Origin: Clostridia bacterium
GTDB lineage: Bacteria; Bacillota; Clostridia; Caldicoprobacterales; Caldicoprobacteraceae
DNA: 53,291 bases
Direction of reading: 5' to 3'
Assembly: GCA_017577715.1 (NCBI GenBank)
Contig: PKRC01000013.1
Span: 1-53,291 of the forward strand
The notes below the pieces were generated by a model, which searched no databases, was not told where the DNA came from, and worked only from the letters and a program-made list of their open reading frames with translations. The position numbers and the translations under genes are program-made. This document shows positions 28,045 through 36,330 of the stretch, piece by piece; position 1 is the first letter of the stretch, and every line of letters starts with the position of its first letter.

Positions 28045-28835
28045 ATCAAATTACAACCCTCTTTATGCCTGTACTGTTTAGGGGTTACGCCGAAGTATCT
28101 CTTAAAGCTGCGGGCAAAGTTTTTGGAATTGCTATAGCCCACCATTCGCCCTACCTGATGTATTTTGAGTTCAACATTTTTAAGCAACCGTGCGGCATTC
28201 TCCATTTTTACTTCGGTCAGAAAATCCGAAAAATTCTTTCCCGTTTTTTGCTTAAAATAATAGCTCAAATAGTTGGGATTCATATGAACCAGCTTAGCGA
28301 TATCCTCAAGGGTGACGTTCCTGTAGTTGCGCTGTACATAACTCTTGATGGTATTGATCACTTGGTCTTCCAGATTAAATATCCCATCCTGGCTGCCCTC
28401 GCCTGAAGAACCACTTTCCTTTCGGCCGTAATTCATCCTTTCTTCATCGAGCTCGCTTTTAAGCTTGGAAAATACGTTTACCAGCTCTTTGTATTTGGCA
28501 GGCTTTAGTATATAGTTCTTTACCCCAAAATCTAGTGCTTTTTTGGCATACTCAAAATCCCTGTATCCGCTCAGGAAAACCACCTTGGTAGGTGATCTGG
28601 ATAAATACAGCTCTCTGGCTAGATCTATGCCCGATAGCACCGGCATGCGTATATCGCACAGCACCACGTCCACAGGGTGCTGCTTTATATACTCAAGGGC
28701 CTCTTGCCCGTTGTTGGCCTGGAACACAATCCTAAAACCTATATCTTCCCATGGAAAACAGCTGCATAAAGTATTTCTTGTCCCCGGCTCGTCATCAACC
28801 ACCAATAACGTATATAACTTCTTATCGGCATCCAT
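28041..28835 (-). CDS. Response regulator, AraC-type (YesN family)
   Basis: A 264-residue DNA-binding response regulator. The receiver domain (1-125) shows the acidic pair Asp14-Asp15, phospho-acceptor Asp61 (VVLCDIRMP), Ser/Thr at VVFLSGYRD and Lys at NYILKPAK. The C-terminal 100 residues are an AraC HTH pair (LEDIAKLVHMNPNYLSYYF and VGRMVGYSNSKNFARSFKRY). It precedes and is coupled to the sensor kinase. Two-component systems of this kind usually activate the adjacent sugar importer, and the repeated TGATACC boxes at 22.8 kb are a plausible target. A promoter lies about 100 bases upstream. Confidence 0.94.
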   Translation of the reverse strand: MDADKKLYTLLVVDDEPGTRNTLCSCFPWEDIGFRIVFQANNGQEALEYIKQHPVDVVLCDIRMPVLSGIDLARELYLSRSPTKVVFLSGYRDFEYAKKALDFGVKNYILKPAKYKELVNVFSKLKSELDEERMNYGRKESGSSGEGSQDGIFNLEDQVINTIKSYVQRNYRNVTLEDIAKLVHMNPNYLSYYFKQKTGKNFSDFLTEVKMENAARLLKNVELKIHQVGRMVGYSNSKNFARSFKRYFGVTPKQYRHKEGCNLI

Positions 28836-28934
28836 AAAAGATTACACCGCCTGCAATTTTTATAAATTTTCTTATTTCCTTAAAATTTTTTCTCAACTCA
28901 TGGTCTGAAAAATCATATACAAACCTTTGATTTT

Positions 28935-28963
28935 ATTATACATATAATCTCTGATTTATGCAA
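28935..28963 (-). promoter_or_regulatory. Promoter of the two-component operon
   Basis: On the minus strand TTGCAT, 17 bases, TATAAT. The -10 box is perfect; the -35 box keeps TTG only. Confidence 0.5.
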
Positions 28964-29076
28964 ATAAATAAGGATATACATATCCGAGATAAACGGCTAT
29001 ACTACATGATAAACATAAATAATGTACTGTATACCTATATAGACTATAATGATTATAACCTCGATGAACGTTTTTA

Positions 29077-29085
29077 TGATATAAT
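29077..29085 (+). promoter_or_regulatory. Extended -10 promoter of the pseudouridine synthase gene
   Basis: TGA followed by TATAAT at 29080-29085, an extended -10 box, about 38 bases before the GTG start. No clear -35 box. Confidence 0.5.
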
Positions 29086-29122
29086 TGTACGGTGCCCTAT
29101 TCCAAACAAGGAGGCGGTAGCA

Positions 29123-29848
29123 GTGGCTAAAATAAGGCTAGATAAGCTTTTGGCCCACTCGGGGATTGGTACCCGCAAACAGGTGAAAAAGCTCATCAGG
29201 AAGGGAGCCATTACGGTAAACGGGCGACCAGTAGGGGATGCCGGAATGATCATAGACCCTTCACAAGACGAAGTCTTTATCGGAAATGATAGGGTAAACT
29301 ACAAAGAAATGGTATATATTATGATGAATAAACCAAAAGGAGTTATAAGCTCTACCCATGACCCGTCAGAAAGGACGGTCATTGACCTTTTGCCTCCAGA
29401 GCTGATCGCCCTTAAACCCTTCCCAGTAGGAAGGCTGGATAAGGACACCGAAGGCCTTCTGCTTATAACAAACGATGGTGAGCTGGCTCATAAGCTTCTA
29501 TCCCCAAAAAATGAAGTGGTAAAGAAGTATTACGCACAAATAGAAGGCCTGGTTAGTGAAGACGATGTTCGAGCTTTTCAAGAAGGCATTACTCTTGAAA
29601 ATGGATATAAGACCCTTCCTGCCAGGCTTGAGATAATCCGTGCCTCTGATATATCCGAAGTATATATCTATTTAACCGAAGGAAAATATCACCAGATCAA
29701 GAGGATGTTTAAGGCGCTTGGTAAACGCGTGATCTATCTTAAAAGAGTGGCTATGGGAAGCCTCACCCTTGACAATAACCTGAAACCGGGGGAATGGAGA
29801 GAACTTTCTGAAGATGAAGTGATTTCGATGCAACAATTAGTTACCTGA
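29123..29848 (+). CDS. RsuA/RluB-family pseudouridine synthase
   Basis: A 241-residue rRNA-modifying enzyme. It starts with an S4 RNA-binding domain (RLDKLLAHSGIGTRKQVKKL) and continues with the catalytic domain, whose Asp lies in PVGRLDKDTEGLLLITNDG. The conserved MMNKPKGVISS segment and the C-terminal KYHQIKRMF motif match RsuA (16S, U516) better than RluB, but the exact target cannot be fixed. The start is GTG 29123, eight bases after AAGGAGG; the frame is open 55 codons upstream but this stretch holds the -10 box and is not coding. Monocistronic. Confidence 0.92.
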   Translation: MAKIRLDKLLAHSGIGTRKQVKKLIRKGAITVNGRPVGDAGMIIDPSQDEVFIGNDRVNYKEMVYIMMNKPKGVISSTHDPSERTVIDLLPPELIALKPFPVGRLDKDTEGLLLITNDGELAHKLLSPKNEVVKKYYAQIEGLVSEDDVRAFQEGITLENGYKTLPARLEIIRASDISEVYIYLTEGKYHQIKRMFKALGKRVIYLKRVAMGSLTLDNNLKPGEWRELSEDEVISMQQLVT

Positions 29849-29859
29849 CTATGCCTTCC

Positions 29860-30522
29860 TCAAAACATGCTCATCTGCTCGCCATATATGCCTTTTCCGA
29901 TTTGGTTATTACCGGCTTCGTCCTCACACTCTTCAACCGCAAATTTAGCCCCTACTTTGGCCCTTAATATTTCCTTTATAAGCTCCACGGGTGTATCCTT
30001 ATTTAGCCACATGTCTACCCATTCTCGCCTAATAATCAAGGGCATTCGCGGATGCACTTCCCTGATGTCCCCTTCGGCATCGGTAGTTATGATGACAAAG
30101 GAGAGCTGCGGCCCTACGCCCTGCTCAAAAGATAGCTTGTACAGCCCGCCTAAAGACATCAAGCTGGCATCCTGAAGGCCTATCCTGTACCTTACCTTTT
30201 TACCCGTATCTTTAGCCTTCCATTCATAAAACAAATTGGCAGGCACTATACACCTGGCGTAGCGTGCGGCATCCTTAAACATAGACTTGTCCAGGACGGT
30301 CTCGGCCCGAGCATTGGCCACAACCTTCTTCTTAAAACTGTGATCAAACCCCCACCTTCCCAACGCTATAATCCTGTTTTTCTGTTCCAGCACCACCGGG
30401 GCGCTCTGCTTGGGAAAGAAATCCCCTGTGCGGTAACCGCTTACATTTTCATCCACCCACTGGGCTCTGTAGTTGCGTACCAGCTCATCGATCTCCGTTT
30501 TGAGTAAAAACCTTACGCACAT
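29860..30522 (-). CDS. SRAP domain protein (HMCES/YedK family)
   Basis: A 220-residue protein of the SOS-response-associated peptidase family, which forms a stable crosslink with abasic sites in single-stranded DNA through Cys2 after removal of Met1. The start is thus decisive: ATG 30522 gives MCVRFL, with GGGAGGG upstream, while the longer frame would bury the Cys. Other catalytic residues are in VANARAETV (Asn, Arg, Glu), ANLFYEWK (Glu) and HPRMPLII (His). The usual MCGRF is MCVRF here. Two uracil-DNA glycosylase-type genes lie 4-5 kb away but are not in the same operon. Confidence 0.92.
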   Translation of the reverse strand: MCVRFLLKTEIDELVRNYRAQWVDENVSGYRTGDFFPKQSAPVVLEQKNRIIALGRWGFDHSFKKKVVANARAETVLDKSMFKDAARYARCIVPANLFYEWKAKDTGKKVRYRIGLQDASLMSLGGLYKLSFEQGVGPQLSFVIITTDAEGDIREVHPRMPLIIRREWVDMWLNKDTPVELIKEILRAKVGAKFAVEECEDEAGNNQIGKGIYGEQMSMF

Positions 30523-30686
30523 TATATTGCCCTCCCATCGATGCAGATAAAAAATTAAAATTCTATCAAATGCACTCACACTCACTATCGCCGTACAATT
30601 ATTTGATGTCAAAACTATTTACATTATTTTTGCAGATGATAAAAAGAGAAAGTTGTTCAACAAAAGTAGAGTAAGTAAAGCAGGCC

Positions 30687-30736
30687 AAAATAAAAACCTG
30701 GCATTACATCGGCCAGCAAATCAATCAAATGCCAGG
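30687..30736 (-). terminator. Terminator of the ferritin-like gene
   Basis: On the minus strand CCTGGCATT and AATGCCAGG form a 9-bp stem with a 22-base loop, followed by TTTTTATTTT. Confidence 0.75.
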
Positions 30737-30757
30737 CAAACACAGCTTTGCGGCATT

Positions 30758-31252
30758 CTATTGACGTTTAAGATAGGACTGAAGATCAATAAGATGCCTC
30801 TTTTCTTCCTTAAGCAGCCTGCGAAAGGCATCCTTAGCTTCTGGCAACTTCGAGGAGATGATCATCTGGGTGTACAAAAGTATGGAGTCTTTTTCAATTT
30901 GAATACCAAACCTTATAACAGATTCAAGGCTTTGCAGATTATTCATCACATCGTCTTGTTCTTCTTCATCGGGAAAAATCAAGCTGTGAGCAAGAGCGTT
31001 AAAATAAGCAGTCACATCCTGGTCGTATAGATACTCATCATCAAACCTATCCTTACTTTTTAGAAACTCCTGATACAGCCCTTCAAAGACAGCTTTGTGC
31101 TCCTTCTCGTCCTCTGCCAGCTTTTGAAGCAGGCTCCTTGCTGCCTCATCCTCCACCTTGCGGGCCGATTGGCTATAAAACCTCTCACCCCTCTCCTCGA
31201 TGGCAATGGCCAGTTTAATGGCCTCCAGGTCATTAAATATGTTCATGGTCAT
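30758..31252 (-). CDS. Ferritin-like diiron protein (rubrerythrin/YciF-like)
   Basis: A 164-residue four-helix bundle protein. The iron-binding pattern is repeated: IAIEERGERFY then EDEKEHKAVF in the first half, IQIEKDSILLYTQM then LKEEKRHLID in the second, giving the two E-x6-Y and E-x2-H pairs of the ferritin-like superfamily. It has no rubredoxin domain, unlike the rubrerythrin at 40.5 kb. Probable role is peroxide reduction or iron handling, inferred from the family only. GGGGGAGAAGAGG precedes the ATG; a second ATG two codons on is also possible. It ends in a good terminator. Confidence 0.85.
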   Translation of the reverse strand: MTMNIFNDLEAIKLAIAIEERGERFYSQSARKVEDEAARSLLQKLAEDEKEHKAVFEGLYQEFLKSKDRFDDEYLYDQDVTAYFNALAHSLIFPDEEEQDDVMNNLQSLESVIRFGIQIEKDSILLYTQMIISSKLPEAKDAFRRLLKEEKRHLIDLQSYLKRQ

Positions 31253-31367
31253 CCTCTTCTCCCCCTTTACAACACTGGCTAAAACTATTTTGCCTTGAGA
31301 AAACGATGCCCTTTTCCCAACTAAGCTTATTCTTTATTCTTATATAAATTAAAACACATTAGCGCCC

Positions 31368-31844
31368 TCAAATGCCTTCCTGTATGTTTTTATAGCCGTT
31401 ACCTTGTATCCCTTCTTCTCTGTCGGCATCCTGGCTTGAACTCCCGTCAACATCCTGCTTTGCATTCCCCGTACCGTCGGATTGAGCATTACCCCCTTCA
31501 TGGGACTGAGCAGCTTGATGCCCCTTGAATTGGCTTTTTTCTTCAACGCCTCCACCCTGAGCCTCCTTTTTAAGGCTGTCCATCTGCTTTTTCAACTCCT
31601 CAATCCTTCCCTTGTGTTCATCGATCTCCTGACACAAGCGATAAATGTCATTCAGGGAATTATTCTCCTGTTTATAGGCCTCGTATACCGCTTGGCCGAT
31701 CTCCCTGTACAGCCTCTTTATTGCATCCTCCTCTTTAAATAGCTCGTAATTGAGCTTGCCCAGCTCTACCAGCTGCTCTGACTTTTCTCCCACCTTTTTG
31801 ACCACGTCGCCAAACCTTTTAGCCAGCTCATCTATAAAAGCCAT
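31368..31844 (-). CDS. Coiled-coil protein with low-complexity tail, unknown function
   Basis: A 158-residue soluble protein. Residues 1-95 are predicted continuous helix with heptads (IDELAKRFGDVVKKVGEKSE, then EIDEHKGRIEELKKQMDSL). The final 60 residues are rich in Gly, Gln, Ser, Asn and Asp. The helical half resembles small clostridial proteins that I recall ending in a zinc ribbon; here there is no Cys at all, so the ribbon would be lost or replaced. GGAGGAGGAG sits before the ATG. It stands alone between the ferritin-like gene and queG. No function can be assigned. Confidence 0.72.
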   Translation of the reverse strand: MAFIDELAKRFGDVVKKVGEKSEQLVELGKLNYELFKEEDAIKRLYREIGQAVYEAYKQENNSLNDIYRLCQEIDEHKGRIEELKKQMDSLKKEAQGGGVEEKSQFKGHQAAQSHEGGNAQSDGTGNAKQDVDGSSSQDADREEGIQGNGYKNIQEGI

Positions 31845-32043
31845 CCTCTCCTCCTCCTTCGATGCTTTTTTGTGCCCTCTTTACACTATAAAATTCCTTT
31901 AGCTAATAACCATAATCAACAAACTGCCTTACCACATCCTTCATATCTATAACTTTCCCATCTTCTAATATACTCTTCCCTATTTAGTTCGATTCATACT
32001 TGCTTTTCTTTTTATATTTCTCATAAAAAACACAATTTTATGC

Positions 32044-33141
32044 TTAACCGGCAGCTTTTTGTGCCCTTTCGATCTCCTGTATAACACGCTGGTCGGTTTC
32101 ATCTTTCAGCGCTTCGGCCAAAGCGCTCATGGCGTCCCTACCGCCTATTTTACCCAGCGCCCATGCGCTGTGGGCACGAATTGGAGGATGAGGATGTCTC
32201 AAGGTCTTAATCAGCAATGGGACAAATTCAGGTTTACCAAAATTACCTGCCACGATGATAGCGCTGGATAGCAACCGTTGCGGCCTGGCATAATTGCTCC
32301 CTATCAAAGATGCCACAGCCTCTATGGATCCCCGATGGCCTTCGACCAATGCTTTCATCAACGCATAAACGTCAAACAGCCGCAGGTAGCCATCTCCTGG
32401 AAGGCAAGCTTGGCTGGTTATCCTGCTATTCCTGGGACATACCATCTGGCATACATCGCACCCCAGTAATCTGGTCCCCAATTTCTCCCTTATGTCCAGT
32501 GGAATAAACTCAGAGGTTAACATATAAGCTCTCAAACAACGCTCCGGCAAAATAATACCATCATCGGCAATTGCATGTACAGGGCAAGCCTCAATGCATC
32601 GCCTGCATCCCCCGCACAGGGACAAAGCCTGAGGCCGACTATCACTGGACAAGGGCGCATCGGTTAAAATGAGATGAAGGGTAACCCAGGAGCCGTATTT
32701 CCCTACATATATCAACCCGTTCTTTCCGAAAGTTCCCACTCCTGCCCGGTAAGCCGCCGCCTTGGCTGGCAAAGGCGGCTCAACCATGACCTTATAGCCC
32801 CCTCGGACGATAACCTCAGCCAGTTCCTCAACCGCTTTCCTGGCGGCAGGATACTCCACATAATGCGCCGAATACCTGGCTATCCCTTCGGAGAACTCCT
32901 CCGGATGCGGCACATAAGGATGAACGGCCACCACAACGGCTTCAGCATCCGGCATCAAATTTTTCGGGTAAGGGGTGAGCTTACCTAACCCCCTCCCTCC
33001 TTTGCCGGCGTCCTTTCCCCGCATTTCAACCGCCCGCAACCACAGGTCAAAAGGCCGCGCATCGGCAATACCTATCACGGGGAATCCCAGCTGCTTGCCC
33101 CGCTCTATAAGTTGGGCCTTCAAATTATCCACGTTTCCCAC
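32044..33141 (-). CDS. queG: Epoxyqueuosine reductase QueG
   Basis: A 365-residue cobalamin-dependent enzyme that makes the last step of queuosine synthesis in tRNA. It has an N-terminal domain (GFPVIGIADARPF), two [4Fe-4S] motifs (CGGCRRCIEACP and CDVCQMVCP with an earlier Cys in ERCLRAY), and a C-terminal HEAT-repeat region (HPHPPIRAHSAWALGKIGG). Length fits QueG. The start is a GTG at 33141 with AAAAGGGG eight bases upstream. It follows trpS by about 40 bp on the same strand and probably shares its transcript; both act on tRNA. Confidence 0.93.
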   Translation of the reverse strand: MGNVDNLKAQLIERGKQLGFPVIGIADARPFDLWLRAVEMRGKDAGKGGRGLGKLTPYPKNLMPDAEAVVVAVHPYVPHPEEFSEGIARYSAHYVEYPAARKAVEELAEVIVRGGYKVMVEPPLPAKAAAYRAGVGTFGKNGLIYVGKYGSWVTLHLILTDAPLSSDSRPQALSLCGGCRRCIEACPVHAIADDGIILPERCLRAYMLTSEFIPLDIREKLGTRLLGCDVCQMVCPRNSRITSQACLPGDGYLRLFDVYALMKALVEGHRGSIEAVASLIGSNYARPQRLLSSAIIVAGNFGKPEFVPLLIKTLRHPHPPIRAHSAWALGKIGGRDAMSALAEALKDETDQRVIQEIERAQKAAG

Positions 33142-33183
33142 AACGACTGCCCCTTTTCCAGCGTTTCTGCATCATTTGCTAAG

Positions 33184-34182
33184 CTACACGATCAAGCCTA
33201 TGCACTCATACACCTTTTTGAGGGTCTGGGAAGCTATGGCCGCTGCCCTTTGAGCCCCTTCTCTCATCAATCCTATCAAATAGCCCTCGTCCTTCATAAG
33301 CTCATAATAACGCTGCTGAATAGGCCTTAAAGCCTCTACCACGCATTCTCCCACGGCTTTTTTGAAATCGCCATACCCCTTGCCCTCAAATTCTCTTTCA
33401 ATTTCCTCATAGGTTTTGCCGGTAATGGCGGCATATATGCTCATCAGATTGCTTATACCCGGCTTGTTTTCTTCGTCATATCTTATTTCCCTTCCCGAGT
33501 CGGTAACAGCCCTCTTAAACTTCTTTATTATTACATCGGGCTCATCCAGCAGAGAGATATAGGCATTTGGATTTTCATCGGATTTTGACATCTTCTTGGT
33601 GGGGTCCTGCAGGCTCATCACCCTGGCAGCCACCTTCGGAATATACACCTCCGGCACCACAAACACATCGCCATAAAGGCTGTTAAACCTCTGGGCTATA
33701 TCCCTCGTCAGCTCCAGATGTTGTTTTTGGTCCTCGCCTACCGGGACAAGATGGGTCTGATACAGCAATATGTCAGCCGCCATGAGCACCGGGTATGTAA
33801 ACAATCCAGCATTGATATTGTCCTTGTGTTTCCTGGATTTCTCCTTAAACTGGGTCATTCGGCTTAATTCGCCCATATAAGTATAGCAGTTCAAAATCCA
33901 GGCCAATTCAGCATGGGCACTCACATGCGACTGGACAAATATCGTGTTTTTCTCCACATCAAGGCCGCATGCCATATACATCGCAAACAGGGACAAGCTC
34001 CTGTGGCGAAGCTCCTCAGGATCCTGCCGTACCGTCAAAGCATGGAGATCTACTATGCAATAAAAGCAGTCGTATTCATCCTGGAGCGATACCCAGTTTT
34101 TAATGGCTCCAAGGTAATTTCCAAGGGTGAGATTGCCCGAAGGCTGTACACCGCTAAAAATCCTCTTCTTTTGTGCCACCAT
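33184..34182 (-). CDS. trpS: Tryptophanyl-tRNA synthetase
   Basis: A class I aminoacyl-tRNA synthetase of 332 residues that charges tRNA-Trp. The HIGH-like motif is TLGNYLG after SGVQPSGN, and the second signature is KKMSKSDEN. The C-terminal helical domain with AITGKTYEEIEREFEGKGY is typical of bacterial TrpS. GGAGAGG is nine bases before the ATG. It lies 38 bp after the upstream glycosylase gene, with no T-box leader in the gap, so it is expressed as part of the operon. Confidence 0.96.
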   Translation of the reverse strand: MVAQKKRIFSGVQPSGNLTLGNYLGAIKNWVSLQDEYDCFYCIVDLHALTVRQDPEELRHRSLSLFAMYMACGLDVEKNTIFVQSHVSAHAELAWILNCYTYMGELSRMTQFKEKSRKHKDNINAGLFTYPVLMAADILLYQTHLVPVGEDQKQHLELTRDIAQRFNSLYGDVFVVPEVYIPKVAARVMSLQDPTKKMSKSDENPNAYISLLDEPDVIIKKFKRAVTDSGREIRYDEENKPGISNLMSIYAAITGKTYEEIEREFEGKGYGDFKKAVGECVVEALRPIQQRYYELMKDEGYLIGLMREGAQRAAAIASQTLKKVYECIGLIV

Positions 34183-34220
34183 TTACTCATCCTCTCCATC
34201 AAATATATGTATCGTAATGA

Positions 34221-34856
34221 TTACAATATTCCCTTTTCCTCAAGATAACGCCTAAGCTTTCCCACATCTTCAAGATATACCTCTTTCAATTGCGGGCGGT
34301 ATATTATACTGGCCGGATGATACAGCGGGAACAGTATCATCCTTATCCCTTCCTCGCCCACCGCTATGTCCATAGGAGTACCATGTACCTTCCCTATAGA
34401 GATCCTATTATCATCGGCCAACACCTTAAGGGGGATATTGCCCAAACTCGCCACCACCAACGGGCGAATGATGATGAGCTCCTTATAGAGCAAGCCCCGA
34501 CAAAGCTCTATCTCCTCCCTGTTGGGCGGGCGGTTGGATAGGCGGCCGCTTGCCGGATCGAGCCTAGTAGGCCTAAACTTGACAGCGTTGGTGATGTATA
34601 TGTCCTCACGCTTTATGCCCAGTATCTCCAAGAATTCATTCAGGTTTTGGCCTGCCTGCCCCACAAAAGGCCTCTGCTGCACTACTTCCTGCTGCCCAGG
34701 CGCCTCCCCTACCAGGACCAGCGGTGCGTCGGGATTGCCTTCGCCAAATACCAAAATCTTTTCTTCTTCCCTGTATATCTCCCTAAAAAAAGAAATGCTC
34801 TCCTGTCTCAACTTGTGAAGCTGCTTGGCTTTTTGCTTGGCTTTATTACCTGGCAC
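34221..34856 (-). CDS. Uracil-DNA glycosylase superfamily protein without Fe-S ligands
   Basis: A 211-residue member of the UDG superfamily. Motif 1 is LVGEAPGQQEV, the FVGQAGQNLN helix follows, TNAVKFRPTR occupies the place of the third motif, and motif 2 is LYHPASII. In contrast to its neighbour it has only one Cys, so the [4Fe-4S] cluster of family 4 is absent. The N terminus is a basic helix (KAKQKAKQLHKLRQ). The start is a GTG with AGGAG nine bases upstream. Closest is probably a clostridial family-4 relative; an activity on uracil or another lesion is inferred, not shown. Confidence 0.84.
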   Translation of the reverse strand: MPGNKAKQKAKQLHKLRQESISFFREIYREEEKILVFGEGNPDAPLVLVGEAPGQQEVVQQRPFVGQAGQNLNEFLEILGIKREDIYITNAVKFRPTRLDPASGRLSNRPPNREEIELCRGLLYKELIIIRPLVVASLGNIPLKVLADDNRISIGKVHGTPMDIAVGEEGIRMILFPLYHPASIIYRPQLKEVYLEDVGKLRRYLEEKGIL

Positions 34857-34908
34857 TTTTGCATCTCCTCTTTAAAATGCATCACTTCATTTTAAATAAT
34901 ATTTTTTG

Positions 34909-35490
34909 CTACGGCTTTAACCCTAATTCGTGCAATTTATCCCTTATCTTTTTGAAATCTTCCCAGGCCTCATATTTTTTAGCAGGGTCCCTAAGCAGGG
35001 CAGCGGGATGATAGGTAGCTATCAGCCAATAGCCCTTCCTCTCAAACCATTGCCCACGTATGCTGGTTATCGAAGCTTTTCTGTCTATTACGTAGTGCAT
35101 AGCCGTCGCACCCAAGCACACTATTATCCGCGGGCGCACAAGATAAACCTGCCTTCTTAGGTAAGGCAGGCAGCTTTCGGCCTCACTCTCGCGCGGCACC
35201 CGGTTACCCGGCGGGCGACATTTTACGATATTGGCTATATAGACCTCTTCCCTTTTGAGCCCAATGGCAGCTATCATCTTATCGAGAAGTTGCCCGGCTC
35301 TCCCCACAAACGGCCTACCGGTCAAGTCCTCATCTCGCCCCGGCCCTTCACCGATAAACATCAAATTGGCATTGCGATTTCCTTCACCAGGGACGGCATG
35401 CGTCCGGGTTTCGCACAGATTACATTTTTGGCATGTCTTTATAGCTCGTATGAGCTGCTCCCATAGCATTTCGATATCCACAGCGTCCAT
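34909..35490 (-). CDS. Family-4 uracil-DNA glycosylase (Fe-S)
   Basis: A 193-residue thermostable-type uracil-DNA glycosylase that starts base-excision repair of deaminated cytosine. Cluster ligands are Cys20, Cys23, Cys91 and Cys107, with spacing like the Thermotoga enzyme. Motif 1 is FIGEGPGRDED, followed by GRPFVGRAGQLLD, IVKCRPPGNR and motif 2 TYHPAALLR. Families of this type are common in thermophiles, where cytosine deamination is faster. It is the first gene of the operon UDG, UDG-like, trpS, queG. AAGGGG lies about nine bases before the ATG. Confidence 0.93.
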   Translation of the reverse strand: MDAVDIEMLWEQLIRAIKTCQKCNLCETRTHAVPGEGNRNANLMFIGEGPGRDEDLTGRPFVGRAGQLLDKMIAAIGLKREEVYIANIVKCRPPGNRVPRESEAESCLPYLRRQVYLVRPRIIVCLGATAMHYVIDRKASITSIRGQWFERKGYWLIATYHPAALLRDPAKKYEAWEDFKKIRDKLHELGLKP

Positions 35491-35630
35491 AAAGCAAAAG
35501 CCCCTTCGTTTCGTTTATATCAATATACCAGAAAAACGTCATGCTCCTTGTGAAATATTTATCCTTTATTCCATTATAATATAACCCCATATACAACTTC
35601 AACCTTGCAATCTACGGAACACCTATGTGG

Positions 35631-35753
35631 AAGGCAATTGAAAAAAAAGCGCCGTACGCATATCGGTTAATCGATTTATCTCAACACCTTAATGGGTATA
35701 TAACCTTTCTATCAACTATCCCCATACATTGGAACCTCCATATCAATTGCCTT
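35631..35753. repeat. 123-bp element bounded by 11-bp inverted repeats
   Basis: AAGGCAATTGA at 35631-35641 and its perfect reverse complement TCAATTGCCTT at 35743-35753. A run of eight A lies just inside the left arm. No target duplication is visible outside the arms. Confidence 0.6.
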
Positions 35754-35869
35754 AAACTTTCAAAACAAAAACATAACAAATTAATGTGAAATTTATAACA
35801 TTATCAATTTCATTTGTCAAAAAATTTACAATTATCAAATAAAAAATAGCTTCTATTTACTCCCCTCTA

Positions 35870-35878
35870 TGGTATAAT
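35870..35878 (+). promoter_or_regulatory. Extended -10 promoter of the small Cys-rich gene
   Basis: TGG followed by TATAAT (35873-35878), 69 bases before the ATG. The -35 region is poor. Confidence 0.5.
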
Positions 35879-35946
35879 AATAGTACAGAATGTATGGAAA
35901 TTCAAGTCCAAAAAGCCCAGCATTTCTGCGAAAGGAGGACCTTTAA

Positions 35947-36243
35947 ATGTGCAAATATGCCTCCCGGTGCTCACTGTGCAACAGGACATTAGAGGTTCAG
36001 GCCCAACAACAAGATATGAATATTGTGAAAATAAAAATTTCATCTGATTGTCCAAACCTTGAGCCGCTAGTGAATCGGACTATTTGCTTGGATGCCATAT
36101 ATGAAGTAATAGCCCCAAAGGAACGATCCCTCCTGTACGAATTGCTTAAACACTGCCATCAGCAAATAGAAAGCTGCACAGCATATGACATAATAAAAGA
36201 TTCCATAGGACAAAATTTAGGCCGCTATTATGAATTAGTCTGA
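35947..36243 (+). CDS. Small Cys-rich protein of unknown function
   Basis: A 98-residue protein with eight Cys, including CKYASRCSLC at the start, SDCPN in the middle and HCHQQIESC later. It shows the pattern of small clostridial proteins with an SDCPN segment after a beta hairpin and a late Cys-containing segment (I recall DUF6951-like proteins looking similar, but am not sure). The spacing suits metal or thiol chemistry. AAAGGAGG before the ATG is excellent, and an extended -10 box lies upstream, so I regard the gene as real. It converges with por across a shared terminator. Confidence 0.75.
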   Translation: MCKYASRCSLCNRTLEVQAQQQDMNIVKIKISSDCPNLEPLVNRTICLDAIYEVIAPKERSLLYELLKHCHQQIESCTAYDIIKDSIGQNLGRYYELV

Positions 36244-36276
36244 TATGAGCTCTTTTAAATTAAAATCAGGACCAAC

Positions 36277-36317
36277 AAAAAAGCACGCATGAGAACAAAT
36301 CCCATACGTGCTTTTTT
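36277..36317. terminator. Shared terminator of the Cys-rich gene and por operon
   Basis: AAAAAAGCACG and CGTGCTTTTTT form an 11-bp stem with extra pairing inside the loop. A and T runs on either side allow termination in both directions. Confidence 0.85.
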
Positions 36318-36330
36318 GTCTTTATAGGGC

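Larger units (their letters stand above)
35491..35946. other. Divergent gene-free region with long inverted repeat
   Basis: 456 bp between the glycosylase operon and the small Cys-rich gene, AT-rich. It holds an 11-bp inverted repeat bordering 35631-35753 and the extended -10 promoter at 35870. No gene is supported. Confidence 0.6.

Noticed and set aside
28958..29122. Upstream extension of the pseudouridine synthase
   Set aside because: AT-rich, contains the -10 box, and the S4 domain starts right after GTG 29123 with its AAGGAGG.
34183..34220. T-box leader for trpS
   Set aside because: Only 38 bases separate it from the upstream gene, too short for a T-box.
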